Shown here piece by piece: positions 7,252-15,652 of a DNA stretch of 64,000 bases. The notes below the pieces were generated by a model. That model searched no databases. It was not told where the DNA came from and was given only the letters and a program-made list of their open reading frames with translations. This DNA comes from Agreia bicolorata (lineage in GTDB: Bacteria > Actinomycetota > Actinomycetes > Actinomycetales > Microbacteriaceae), in contig NZ_JYFC01000003.1 of the NCBI RefSeq assembly GCF_000938265.1, positions 62,001-126,000 on the forward strand, written 5' to 3'. The position numbers and the translations under genes are program-made. Each line of letters starts with the position of its first letter. The first letter of the stretch is position 1.

Positions 7252-8672
7252 AGGACCTCACCGCGCTGTCGGATATGGCCCTTGTCTCAGAGACCCGCCG
7301 AGGTCACACCAACTCATATGCGGTGCTCTGGCAGCGTCACGTCGGCGCGGCAATGAACATGGCACGGTCCTTCACCTCGATCGATGCAGATGATGTCGTC
7401 GCCGAGGCGTTCACCCTCATCTACACGGCGATCCGGAAAGGTGAAGGACCCACGTCGGCGTTTCGACCCTATCTGTTCACCACACTGCGAAATGTTGCAG
7501 CAGGATGGGGGCGAGCCCACCGAGCCATCAGCATGGACAACCTTGATCAGTTCGCTGATTGGGAATCGCAAAAAGACACCTTCGATGGACTGTTAGACAA
7601 ATCGCTCACTGCTACGGCATTCAATTCTCTGCCAAGGCGCTGGCAGGAAGTTCTCTGGTACTGCGATGTCGAATCGATGCCCCCACGGGAGGTCGGTTCG
7701 TTGCTGGGCATGAGGCCCAACGCAGTATCAGCCCTAGCAATACGTGCACGCGAGGGCCTTCGCGTAGCCTGGATTAGGGCACACCTCTCGTCAACGGACA
7801 CAGAACCAGAGTGTTCACGCACCATCGAACGCCTCCCCGGTTGGGCGCGAGGCACTCTGACGGTGGCAATGGGCGAACGAGTGAACATGCATTTGGAGAG
7901 ATGTCGCCGCTGCCGGGATATTGCGGACGAGGCATCGACAGTCAACACCCGTCTCGCTCTCGTTCTGCTCCCGCTTACGGTGGGCGCCGCCGGTGCCAGC
8001 GCATACTTGGCGACCGACTCTGGCTCCAGCGCGGCCGCAGTGAGCCTCGCATATGCGCAGCCCGAATTTTCGCTGCCGAGCATCCCTCATGGCGAGGGAA
8101 CACGGACAGGTATCGTTGCCTCGCTCACAGCCGCCGGTGCCAGCGTATTAGTTGCCGGCGGCCTGTCCATCGCGTTGTCTCTCGGCCCGGCCCCGGCGGG
8201 ATCAGAGTCAGAGTCGCGATCTCAGGCGCCGGCCAATCCTTCGTTGGAAACAACGCAAGAGCCTGCCCCTGTTACGCAACTCAGCATCGACCAGCCCCCT
8301 GCCCCCTCACCGAGCCAGGCTCCCGACGTCATCAACAGTGACGAGCCCCACGCCACAACTGCTGACCCCGACCCCGAGCCCGAGCCCAAAAGCAGCCCGG
8401 CCTCTGCGGACTCCGCTCCGTTGGATCCCGGTCCCGGCCCGACCCCCGACGACCCCCCTGTGGCATTCGACTCAGAGCCGCCGGCTGCCGATCCGCCAGC
8501 TGAGCATCCTGTGACGATGGCCCCCGCAGATCCTGCAATCACAACTGCACCTCAGGTGCCGATCGACGCGGTCCCTGACGGCGAAAACGCCGAGACCATG
8601 CCAGCCGAGCCTGAAGCAGCACTCATTAGCACCGTAGACATCGTCGATAGCTGGGCGAGAGGACTGTACTGA
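7248..8672 (+). CDS. ECF sigma factor fused to zinc-finger and membrane tail
   Basis: A 474-residue fusion. Residues ~20-90 are sigma region 2 (DADDVVAEAF), and ~125-178 region 4 (LPRRWQEVLWYCDVESM..EVGSLLG). Cys189 and H215xxxC219xxC222 fit the zinc site of anti-sigma factors. Hydrophobic segments at ~236-256 and ~297-314 follow, then a long Pro/Asp/Glu-rich tail. Family knowledge: some actinobacterial ECF sigma factors carry their own anti-sigma-like C-terminus. Here the sigma part would be held at the membrane until a signal or proteolysis releases it. Targets are unknown; YeiB-like, sortase and adhesin genes nearby are candidates. Confidence 0.85.
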   Translation: MKDLTALSDMALVSETRRGHTNSYAVLWQRHVGAAMNMARSFTSIDADDVVAEAFTLIYTAIRKGEGPTSAFRPYLFTTLRNVAAGWGRAHRAISMDNLDQFADWESQKDTFDGLLDKSLTATAFNSLPRRWQEVLWYCDVESMPPREVGSLLGMRPNAVSALAIRAREGLRVAWIRAHLSSTDTEPECSRTIERLPGWARGTLTVAMGERVNMHLERCRRCRDIADEASTVNTRLALVLLPLTVGAAGASAYLATDSGSSAAAVSLAYAQPEFSLPSIPHGEGTRTGIVASLTAAGASVLVAGGLSIALSLGPAPAGSESESRSQAPANPSLETTQEPAPVTQLSIDQPPAPSPSQAPDVINSDEPHATTADPDPEPEPKSSPASADSAPLDPGPGPTPDDPPVAFDSEPPAADPPAEHPVTMAPADPAITTAPQVPIDAVPDGENAETMPAEPEAALISTVDIVDSWARGLY

Positions 8673-8793
8673 GCGGTCGTCAGATCAGTCCGCGGGCCGA
8701 TGCGGATCAGCCCGAAAGCGGATGTGGCGACTGTATCGGCATTGGAAAGATGAGTTTCGCAATCAGCGCCTCCGACTGAAATGGATATCTACG

Positions 8794-10026
8794 ATGCACA
8801 TGAAAACCCGATTGACAGCACTGGCTTCGCGCTCAGCCACGCCATGGCGTCCTGATCGTGTAGTCGCTCTCGACATCGCTCGAATGATCGCACTTCTCGG
8901 AATGTTCTCCGAGCACCTCCTGATGGGTAATGCTCCGGAGGCGGTTCTGGCTGTGGTCACCGGTTTCCCTTCGACGATGTTCGCGGTGCTCGGCGGAGCC
9001 AGTGCCGCGGTTTCGACAAGAACCCTGATCAGGGCAGGAAGGCCGGCGGCCGCATGCCTGAGCGTCGCGGTACGCGGTTTGCTCATCGCGACCATCGGGC
9101 TGATTCTAGGCGCCGTTCCCCTCGTTATTGTCATGGTTCTTTCGTACTACGGATTCGCATTAATCGCGCTGGCTTGCGTTCTGCGCCTTCCGACGTGGGC
9201 GCTGGGCTGTCTTGCCGCCGCATTGAGCCTGGCCGGCCCTCATCTGATCCTCTGGGCACGGGCTACCGGAGCTGCCGGAGCCATCGCGTCTCCGTCATTT
9301 GCCAGCCCGCTCGAATTCCTTCAGACGATCGTGTTCACCGGCTTCTATCCGGCCATCACCTGGTTCACCTATATGCTCATCGGGCTCTGTGCGGGCCGCG
9401 CAGTGATCTCGGGTAGGGCACGGATCCACGTTGCAGCCGCGCTCTTTATCCCTGGCCTGCTCATGTTCATTGCAGGTTTCATCAGCGACATACTGAGCCG
9501 CGCCGCTGTCATCGACACACTCGTCGCCGACGGAACCTCTGCTCAAACCGCGCACAAGCTGGTTGAAAACGGCTACGGCACGCCGCTGGGATCAGGTTGG
9601 CTCGCCCTGCTCAGCGGGGCTCCCCACACCGGGACGACGGCTGACATCATGCGCACAGCAGGCATGGCCCTCGTAGTCTTCGGCGCTCTTCTGATGGCAA
9701 TTCCGCGGGATTCCGCAAAGCTCCCTCTGCCCGGCAAGATCATCGCCCGAGCCGGCTCCGCACCTCTCACGATCTACATCCTGCACTTCTTCGGGTTCTA
9801 CGCTCTCCTACTCATAGCCATACTCGCCGACTCATCAGGCGTGTGGGTATTCGGTCCAGTCGGAATCGCGATCCACACCCTTGCGGCGCTAGGCGTCGGA
9901 ACCTACCTTCTACTCACAGACCGGCGCGGCCCGTTGGAGACGCTGATAAGTCGCATAGTCCGTGGAGCCGTCGACCGATTTTGCCCAGCGAAGCCCGCAG
10001 AGCCACGCACGCTCGAGACGATGTAG
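8794..10026 (+). CDS. YeiB/HGSNAT-like membrane protein (copy 1)
   Basis: A 410-residue protein with about ten membrane helices. The N-terminal RVVALDIARMIALLGMFSEH matches the start of heparan-alpha-glucosaminide acetyltransferase/DUF418-type proteins (D-AR--A-LGM-EH), which are thought to pass acyl groups across the membrane; TGFPSTMFAVLGG and FTGFYPAITWF are conserved with copy 2 at 24926. I choose ATG 8794 because it gives the same N-terminal length as copy 2; an in-frame ATG at 8722 would add 24 unlikely residues. It sits alone between the ECF gene and a convergent TetR gene. Substrate is unknown. Confidence 0.8.
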   Translation: MHMKTRLTALASRSATPWRPDRVVALDIARMIALLGMFSEHLLMGNAPEAVLAVVTGFPSTMFAVLGGASAAVSTRTLIRAGRPAAACLSVAVRGLLIATIGLILGAVPLVIVMVLSYYGFALIALACVLRLPTWALGCLAAALSLAGPHLILWARATGAAGAIASPSFASPLEFLQTIVFTGFYPAITWFTYMLIGLCAGRAVISGRARIHVAAALFIPGLLMFIAGFISDILSRAAVIDTLVADGTSAQTAHKLVENGYGTPLGSGWLALLSGAPHTGTTADIMRTAGMALVVFGALLMAIPRDSAKLPLPGKIIARAGSAPLTIYILHFFGFYALLLIAILADSSGVWVFGPVGIAIHTLAALGVGTYLLLTDRRGPLETLISRIVRGAVDRFCPAKPAEPRTLETM

Positions 10027-10046
10027 GATTCCGGGCGTCACTCGCG

Positions 10047-10691
10047 TCAGCGAGCAAGGATCTGTTCTACTACCGATCTACATTCGGCCAGCACAATGCG
10101 CCGTTGTGACGGACGTGTCGAGAACGCGTGAATCACAAGCGCATCGCTTATTCGAACCGATAGCTCGATGCGGTGATCGAGATCCGCAGGAACCTGTAGG
10201 TCGACATCCCGGGCTCGAATCACTCCCCCGAGAAACTCGGCGATGACTTGAGACTCGTTAGCCTCTGCACGGAGTCGATCCGGGATGGCGGCCGGCCCCT
10301 CGCCTCTACAGTAGGAGTCAACCCGCAAGGTGATGTGCAGAAGCACGACATCTTGCCACCTCGCACAGGTGCCTTGTGCGATCAGCGCAGTCATGGCGTC
10401 GCAGTACAGCTCCAGCGCCTGGGCGGCCAAGGCCCTTCGCAGAGCGTCATCGTTTCGAAAGTATCGATAGACAGCCCCGTCTGCCAGACCGCTCTGCTCC
10501 GCTACATCTTTCATAAGCAGGTCACCGGCATAGACCGTCCGAGATATCTCACGAGCTGCGGCAAGAATCCCGGCGACTGTTTCGCGCCCCCTGCGCTGCA
10601 CGGGGACAACCCTGTATGCGCAGGAGGCGCCGATACGGGGATGCCGCCCATCGCCTCTCATGGTCTGCGGCACGCGGGAGTCAGATGTCAT
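10047..10691 (-). CDS. TetR-family transcriptional regulator
   Basis: About 214 residues. The helix-turn-helix is LLMKDVAEQSGLADGAVYRYFRNDDALRRAL, typical of TetR, followed by a helical ligand-binding region with low similarity to known ones. It starts 11 bases after the sortase stop on the same strand, so it is probably in the adhesin/sortase operon. The start is uncertain: ATG 10691 has AGAAGG very close, 10757 lies inside the sortase gene and 10661 has no ribosome site. It may control this operon or the convergent YeiB-like gene. Confidence 0.8.
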   Translation of the reverse strand: MTSDSRVPQTMRGDGRHPRIGASCAYRVVPVQRRGRETVAGILAAAREISRTVYAGDLLMKDVAEQSGLADGAVYRYFRNDDALRRALAAQALELYCDAMTALIAQGTCARWQDVVLLHITLRVDSYCRGEGPAAIPDRLRAEANESQVIAEFLGGVIRARDVDLQVPADLDHRIELSVRISDALVIHAFSTRPSQRRIVLAECRSVVEQILAR

Positions 10692-10701
10692 GCCTTCTGA
10701 G

Positions 10702-11355
10702 TCATTGTGCGGTGTCTTCTTGGGCTTCGATGACGACGTTCTGCGTCGTGGTTGCACCGTCAGCCCGTTGCAGACAGGTGATCACGACGAGACGCCCTGG
10801 AACCTCAGCCCACACGTCGGAGGCCTTCGCAACGTCGGGCTTGTCGATGACCTGCGACCCGGTGACCGTGTAGGACTTGTCGTCGACCACGATCTTCGCA
10901 CCAAGGGCGACCTTAGAGGTGCGCTTGTCGACGTCGATGAGATAGTTTCCCGGCCCGGATCCACCATTTCGAAGCGAATGCATAACAACGAACACCGTGC
11001 CCGTCGCCGCATCAGCGGGAGCGACCCCGTAGTCACGAACCCAGTACGCAGAGGTGAACTCGGGGGGCTCGATCACCCCCTTCACGGAGTTCAACGAGCC
11101 CAGGGGCACATCGAGTCCGACAGAGTCGACGACGAACCGATCCGTGCCGTGCTGAGCGATAGCACCGGACTCCTTCGCCGACGGCGGATTGAAGTCCTCA
11201 TACAGAACCCGATTGCCCTGCAGATCGACCGGTGCGGAGAAGTACTGGGAGATCCCGACTCCAGCGACAATCAGGGTCACAACGGCGACGGCGCCGACGG
11301 TGAGAAAAATCCACCGGCGGCGCCGCCCCTCAGACTTCAGTTCAGGCACGTTCAC
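10702..11355 (-). CDS. Sortase (class E/F-like)
   Basis: A 217-residue protein with one N-terminal membrane helix (~15-40, WIFLTVGAVAVVTLIVAGVG) and a sortase domain facing outside. The catalytic His is in VVMHSLRNGG and the Cys in VVITC. The usual Arg just before the last strand (..R.NVV.A) is not seen; TTTQ stands there, and the nearest Arg is three residues after the Cys. It starts with GTG and overlaps the adhesin gene by 14 bases. It should join surface proteins to peptidoglycan; the nearby adhesins, one ending in LASTG, are the obvious substrates. Confidence 0.82.
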   Translation of the reverse strand: MNVPELKSEGRRRRWIFLTVGAVAVVTLIVAGVGISQYFSAPVDLQGNRVLYEDFNPPSAKESGAIAQHGTDRFVVDSVGLDVPLGSLNSVKGVIEPPEFTSAYWVRDYGVAPADAATGTVFVVMHSLRNGGSGPGNYLIDVDKRTSKVALGAKIVVDDKSYTVTGSQVIDKPDVAKASDVWAEVPGRLVVITCLQRADGATTTQNVVIEAQEDTAQ

Positions 11356-13477
11356 CCTGCTGGCGTCGACGCAACAGAACCATGGTCACCAGAGCCAGGA
11401 GCACCATCGCGGCACCGCCCGCACCCCCGATCAGCGGCAGAAGCTGAGCCGAGCCCACCGCACTACCACCGGTCGAGACCTTCGGGAAGTTCGGCGGAAC
11501 GACAAACGTGGTGGTTTCACATCCACCCGGCGTGTCACACTGCCCAGCGAGGCCCGGGATAATGACGTTCCTCAGCTGCTTGTCACCCGTCATCGGGCTG
11601 TTCACCGTAAACGAATACGTCACCGTCTTGGTCTCACCAACAGCCAAAGGACCAGACCACGACAGAGTGTTACCCGACACCGTCGCACCATTACTGGCGT
11701 CACCGTTGTACGTGGCGTCATCCGTAACGTTCGACAGGTCGTCTGTGTACGAGGCCGGCTTGTCAGCCGTGATCGCATCCGGCCCGTCATTCGTGACAGT
11801 CACCGTGTACGTCACAACCTGTCCGGGCATCACCTCAGTACGATCAACCGACTTGTGAGTGACGAAATGCACCAGACCGGTGACTGTGCCACAGGGGCCA
11901 GGTTCGCACGGGGGGACCCCACCAGGCGGCGGCGGCGGCGTGGTGACGGTGTTACGAAGCTGGAGGTTGCCGGTATAAGGGTTATTGACCGTCACCGAGT
12001 AGGTGATGGTCTTCGTCTCGTACGCCGCGAGGGCACCCGACCAGCTCAGTGTGCTGCCCGAGAACGTGGCACCATTGGACGCGTCATTGTTGTAGGTAGC
12101 GTCATCGAGCACATCAGACATGTCGTCCGTGAACGAGGCCGGGTTCTCCGCCGTGTACGGCAGACCGGTCTTGTTGGAGACCGTCACCGTGTACGTCACC
12201 TTCTGCCCCGGTACAGCGCTCTGTTTCTCGTCCACCTCCTTCACGACGGTGTAGTGAGGGATCGGCGTGTTCGAGATCGTGCAGACGATGTCGTCCGCGA
12301 CCGCAGGGATGACCGTCGCACTGGTGCCACTGTTCGCGGCCGGCAACGCCGTCGAGCTCCCCGTCTTCCGGTTCACACACGACCAACTCTGGGTGTACTC
12401 CGCGAGGCTCGTGCTGCCGCTCGATCCCGCCTCCGCCAGAGTGAACGGCGCTCCGTCCGGTGCGGGGAGAATGACGGTCGACCCCGTCGTGGACGTCGAG
12501 GCTGTCCCGGTCGTCGCCGAGGCGAGCACCGAGTTCTCCGGCGACGTGATCGACGTGTCAAAGGAATCCGACGGATTGACCCGAGCAACGACGTTCTTAT
12601 CAAGCGTGAGCTTTGCGGTCTGGATGCCGAAGGCGATGGCGGATCGCTGCGGGGTCTTCCACGTTGCGGAGAATTGGGAGGGCGCGTTCGCCTTCACCAG
12701 CAACGCGGTCGACTTGCCGCCGGCGGTGTTGCTTGCACCGGCACCGGTTCCGGCACACGACACGTCCGTGGTGCCGAGGCCTTGGGGATTCTTGCAACCC
12801 CAACTGCCGTTGGGGGCCAGCGTCTCCAGTCTGTCGATCGGTTTGTCCGAGTTCCAGCTAAACGACTCGTTGCTGACGTTGTCCTCGGTATCGGCGGCCA
12901 CGAAGGAGAAACCGGTAACTGCAGCCCCGTTCTTATCTGTCACGACGATGTCGCTGAAGGACATCGTAAGCCCGGCGGTCTGGCCGTTCGGCTGATTCCC
13001 ACCGCCAGGGAACTTGCTGTAGATCGCGGGGCTACCAGGAACTCCCCGGTACGCATCCGTACCGAATGCAAACCGAGTTTCCAACGGAGTCGTCCGCGCC
13101 TCCACTCCGACATCGGTGAGACCATCTGTCGGAGTGTGCTTGACCGTCATGGTCAGCGTGTAGCCACCATCGAGTGTGATGGTGACCGGCTGGCCTGCGT
13201 CAGAGGAAGCGAGCGTGTCATCGTAGTTCGAGAAGTCGAACCAGCAGATCGTGCCAGCGTTTTCACCGTTATTGGCTGACGTGTTCGCATACCCACAGCC
13301 CTGGGGCGCGGCAGACGCAGACTGGGGCGTCAACAGCCCGCTAGGCCCAACGGCCGCAGCAACAGCTAAGAGCCCCGTCAGAAGCATCGCGGCGGGTCTC
13401 ATCCGACGGGAACCCCCTGGATCTATCGACGGTTCTGCCGGCGCGGACCGGCGCTTAAAAAGTGAGGCAACACGCAT
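11342..13477 (-). CDS. CshA/DUF11-type surface adhesin with C-terminal anchor
   Basis: A 711-residue secreted protein. A signal peptide ends near ...QSASAAPQGC. The N-terminal domain (GCGYANTSANNGENAGTICWFDF, to about residue 280) resembles the CshA non-repeat domain 2 of fibrillar adhesins and is shared with the second adhesin. A prealbumin-like part and two DUF11-type repeats (PGQKVTYTVTVSNKTG, PGQVVTYTVTVTNDGP) follow, then a proline stretch. The end has a sorting signal of altered form: KVSTGG, a hydrophobic helix and RRRQQ. An 11-nt direct repeat lies 107 nt upstream. It likely forms surface fibres for attachment. Confidence 0.82.
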   Translation of the reverse strand: MRVASLFKRRSAPAEPSIDPGGSRRMRPAAMLLTGLLAVAAAVGPSGLLTPQSASAAPQGCGYANTSANNGENAGTICWFDFSNYDDTLASSDAGQPVTITLDGGYTLTMTVKHTPTDGLTDVGVEARTTPLETRFAFGTDAYRGVPGSPAIYSKFPGGGNQPNGQTAGLTMSFSDIVVTDKNGAAVTGFSFVAADTEDNVSNESFSWNSDKPIDRLETLAPNGSWGCKNPQGLGTTDVSCAGTGAGASNTAGGKSTALLVKANAPSQFSATWKTPQRSAIAFGIQTAKLTLDKNVVARVNPSDSFDTSITSPENSVLASATTGTASTSTTGSTVILPAPDGAPFTLAEAGSSGSTSLAEYTQSWSCVNRKTGSSTALPAANSGTSATVIPAVADDIVCTISNTPIPHYTVVKEVDEKQSAVPGQKVTYTVTVSNKTGLPYTAENPASFTDDMSDVLDDATYNNDASNGATFSGSTLSWSGALAAYETKTITYSVTVNNPYTGNLQLRNTVTTPPPPPGGVPPCEPGPCGTVTGLVHFVTHKSVDRTEVMPGQVVTYTVTVTNDGPDAITADKPASYTDDLSNVTDDATYNGDASNGATVSGNTLSWSGPLAVGETKTVTYSFTVNSPMTGDKQLRNVIIPGLAGQCDTPGGCETTTFVVPPNFPKVSTGGSAVGSAQLLPLIGGAGGAAMVLLALVTMVLLRRRQQGERA

Positions 13478-13910
13478 AACTTGTTCTGCTTTCCAGCCAG
13501 ACCGACTTGGAGGTCCCGACTTAAGTTTCGCGCCTTCAAGTTAAACCGAAGTGAAGTTGTTGCCGATACCGATGCGCCACATTTCACCCTAAAATCACCC
13601 GAACATGATGTTTGATCACTCTCTAGGGGCACTCACGATGAAGGGAAAGTGATATTCCGGGGCGGGATATGCGTCAAGCTCCATTTCGCAACGGGTGAGT
13701 TCATCGATGGACACCGAGACCAGGTCGGAGTCGACCCCCTCGTTCCGGAAGTCGCCAAGGAACATGCGCGGAATTCTGTGGCCCTACAGTCGGCGGAAGC
13801 TGCATACGCTGAAGCCGACAAGACATAGGCGCTGCCGCGCAATCTCGTCGAGAGGAACTCATCGCTTCCGCGCCGCGCCGCATCGTGGGCTGGAACGCAT
13901 CAGCAGACTC
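13478..13910. other. Gap upstream of the first adhesin gene
   Basis: No gene seen. It holds the direct repeat at 13584-13600. The rest shows no open frame with a ribosome-binding site and no clear hairpin. Confidence 0.5.
13584..13600 (-). promoter_or_regulatory. 11-nt direct repeat upstream of adhesin
   Basis: TCACCC occurs at 13584 and 13595, so the minus strand reads GGGTGA-N5-GGGTGA toward the adhesin start 107 nt away. The same arrangement lies upstream of the second adhesin (18742-18769) and of the ABC operon (499-518). Confidence 0.42.
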
Positions 13911-14393
13911 CTAACGGCGGTTGTCACCGTCAGCCCGGGCGACGCCGCGAAGCACACATGCGGTGTCCGGCGGTGCTGCGAAGTCTGATGAGGCCTGCCA
14001 GTTCTCGCTCGTTCCAGCTGACACCTCGACAACAGTATCCGCCGTGGCGAGGATCGTAGCGTTACTCGTGGCGAAGAACACCGTCACCGTGTAGAGGGCG
14101 GTGCTGTCGGTCGGGTTCTCAATCGTGCCGCTGAGGCTCCAGCCATCATCTGTAGCGATGCAGCTGCTGGTCGTGATGTATTTCCGGAGGTCCGGGTCAT
14201 TAGGAACCTCGGTGGGGACATTGGGGTCGCCAACGGCGCCGGGAGGGAGCCCCTCTGCTGAGAACACCGGGGTCTTACTAGGCGTCGGATCACTCGTGTG
14301 ATGGACACCGGTGACTGAGTTAGTGCAGCCTGTTGTGGCGCTCGTCAAGATCAGCGTTGTCGTGATCAGGAGTGCAGCTCTGGAATACCGCAT
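13911..14393 (-). CDS. Putative lipoprotein with FxLYD-like domain
   Basis: A 160-residue protein. The N-terminus has a basic start, a hydrophobic core and a lipobox-like end (SATTGC, Cys23), so it is probably a lipid-anchored outer-face protein. The C-terminal half (WSLSGTIENPTDSTALYTVTVFF....VEVSAGTSENW) has the strand pattern of FxLYD or similar Ig-like domains. Two cysteines (C98 in TTSSC and one near the end) may form a disulfide. It lies between the two adhesin genes on the same strand, just after a strong hairpin, so it probably has its own promoter. Function unknown. Confidence 0.7.
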   Translation of the reverse strand: MRYSRAALLITTTLILTSATTGCTNSVTGVHHTSDPTPSKTPVFSAEGLPPGAVGDPNVPTEVPNDPDLRKYITTSSCIATDDGWSLSGTIENPTDSTALYTVTVFFATSNATILATADTVVEVSAGTSENWQASSDFAAPPDTACVLRGVARADGDNRR

Positions 14394-14413
14394 TAAATTA
14401 CCTCTGGCTAGGG

Positions 14414-14455
14414 GAACTGGCGGTGGTCTTCCTTACGGGAGACCACCACCAGTTC
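14414..14455. terminator. 16-bp hairpin after second adhesin
   Basis: Arms 14414-14429 and 14440-14455 pair over 16 bp with one mismatch and a 10-nt loop, directly downstream of the adhesin stop at 14468. No U-tract follows, which is common in actinobacterial terminators. Confidence 0.6.
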
Positions 14456-14467
14456 AGTGCGCTGTAG

Positions 14468-15175
14468 TTAGTGCGTACTTCTGCGCCGACGGTCCTGAAC
14501 GATCAGAGCACTTCCGAGGAGGAGGAGCGTAAATGCGCCACCGACCAGTAGGTTAACCCCGGTGACACCGGTCGAGGCCAGTGGCTGAGTCGGTGTGATC
14601 TTCGGCGGCACGGAAACCGTCACGCTAGACGATGGAGATCCCACCGGGGTTCCGCCGGGAGGAGTGCCGGTCGCCGTCGCGGTGTTCTTCACTGGCCCGT
14701 TGACCAGGTCAGCCGCCGTAACAGCGTAGTCGGCAGTCGCAGTAGTCGACTGTCCGGGCACCAGCACCCTGGTGGGGTACTTGATAGCGGAAAGGTTTCC
14801 GGTTCCGGTGAAGGATCCTTCAGAGACGGTGACGTCTCGAAGGGTCACGTTGCCCGTGTTGGTAATCAGGAACGAATACTGCACCACCTGGCCGGCCGCG
14901 GTAACGGTGTCACGGCTCGCGCTCTTCACAACACTGATACTCGGAGCCGGGTCAAACGGCACCGACGTCTCGCTCGGGGGCGAGGTCGGCGGCGGGGTGT
15001 TCGGATCCGGCGGGGTGCCAGTGCTCGTCGCCGTGTTGGTGACCTTGCCCGCATCAACATCAGCCTGCGTCAACACATAACTGGCCGTCGCCGTCGTCGA
15101 CTCACCCGGAGCCAACGTCCGCGTCGGATAACTCACCTCACCCAACGTGCCGGTCCCCGTGAACCTCACCCTCAT
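14468..15175 (-). pseudogene. 3' part of frameshifted adhesin, with LASTG anchor
   Basis: This frame continues the repeats of the adhesin upstream after a one-base shift. It begins inside a DUF11/DUF7507-type repeat (FTGTGTLGEVSYPTRTLAPG), adds one more full repeat, and ends with a clear sorting signal: LASTG, a hydrophobic helix and RRRRSTH. Alone it would have no signal peptide and could not be exported. The matching repeat at 15858-15862 reads GAACTCACC where this one (15161-15169) reads GAACCTCACC, so one extra C at 15164/15165 breaks the frame. Either a true mutation, phase variation, or a sequence error in a repeat. Confidence 0.75.
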
Positions 15176-15652
15176 TGACAGTGATGTTCGTCATCGTGAC
15201 GTTACCCGTGTTCGTGAACACGAACGAATACGTGATCGTGTCACCCACCTTCCCGGCCTGCGCCGGATCAGCAGACTTCACCATCGTCAAACCCGGAGCC
15301 GGATTCGCCGTCACCACCGCGCTCGACGGCGGCGACGTAACAGGGGTCCCATCAGGCGGCGTCCCCGTCGACGTCGCCGTGTTCGTGATCGAGCCCGCAT
15401 CAACATCAGCCTGCGTCGCCACATACGACGCCGTGCACGTCACCGACGCACCCGGCGCCAACGACGCCGCACCAGCAGGACACGTGACCGCCGGAGCCGT
15501 CCCCGTTCCAGAGAACGCCGTCTCAGCAACCGTGACATCCGTCATCGTCACATTGCCCGTATTCGTCACAACAAACGAATACGCAACCGCATCGCCCGCC
15601 TTCGCAATCGACGACGGATCAGCAGACTTCACCACAGCCAACGACGGATTCG
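15039..15652. repeat. Near-identical tandem repeat, unit A (614 nt)
   Basis: Matches 15736-16348 base for base except one extra C at 15164/15165. The period is 696 nt, or 232 codons, i.e. two DUF7507-type repeats. Such identity means recent duplication or gene conversion. Confidence 0.85.

Noticed and set aside
11189-13279. Long plus-strand open frame antisense to the first adhesin
   Set aside because: Arg-rich, no ribosome site, mirrors codon bias of the real minus-strand gene.
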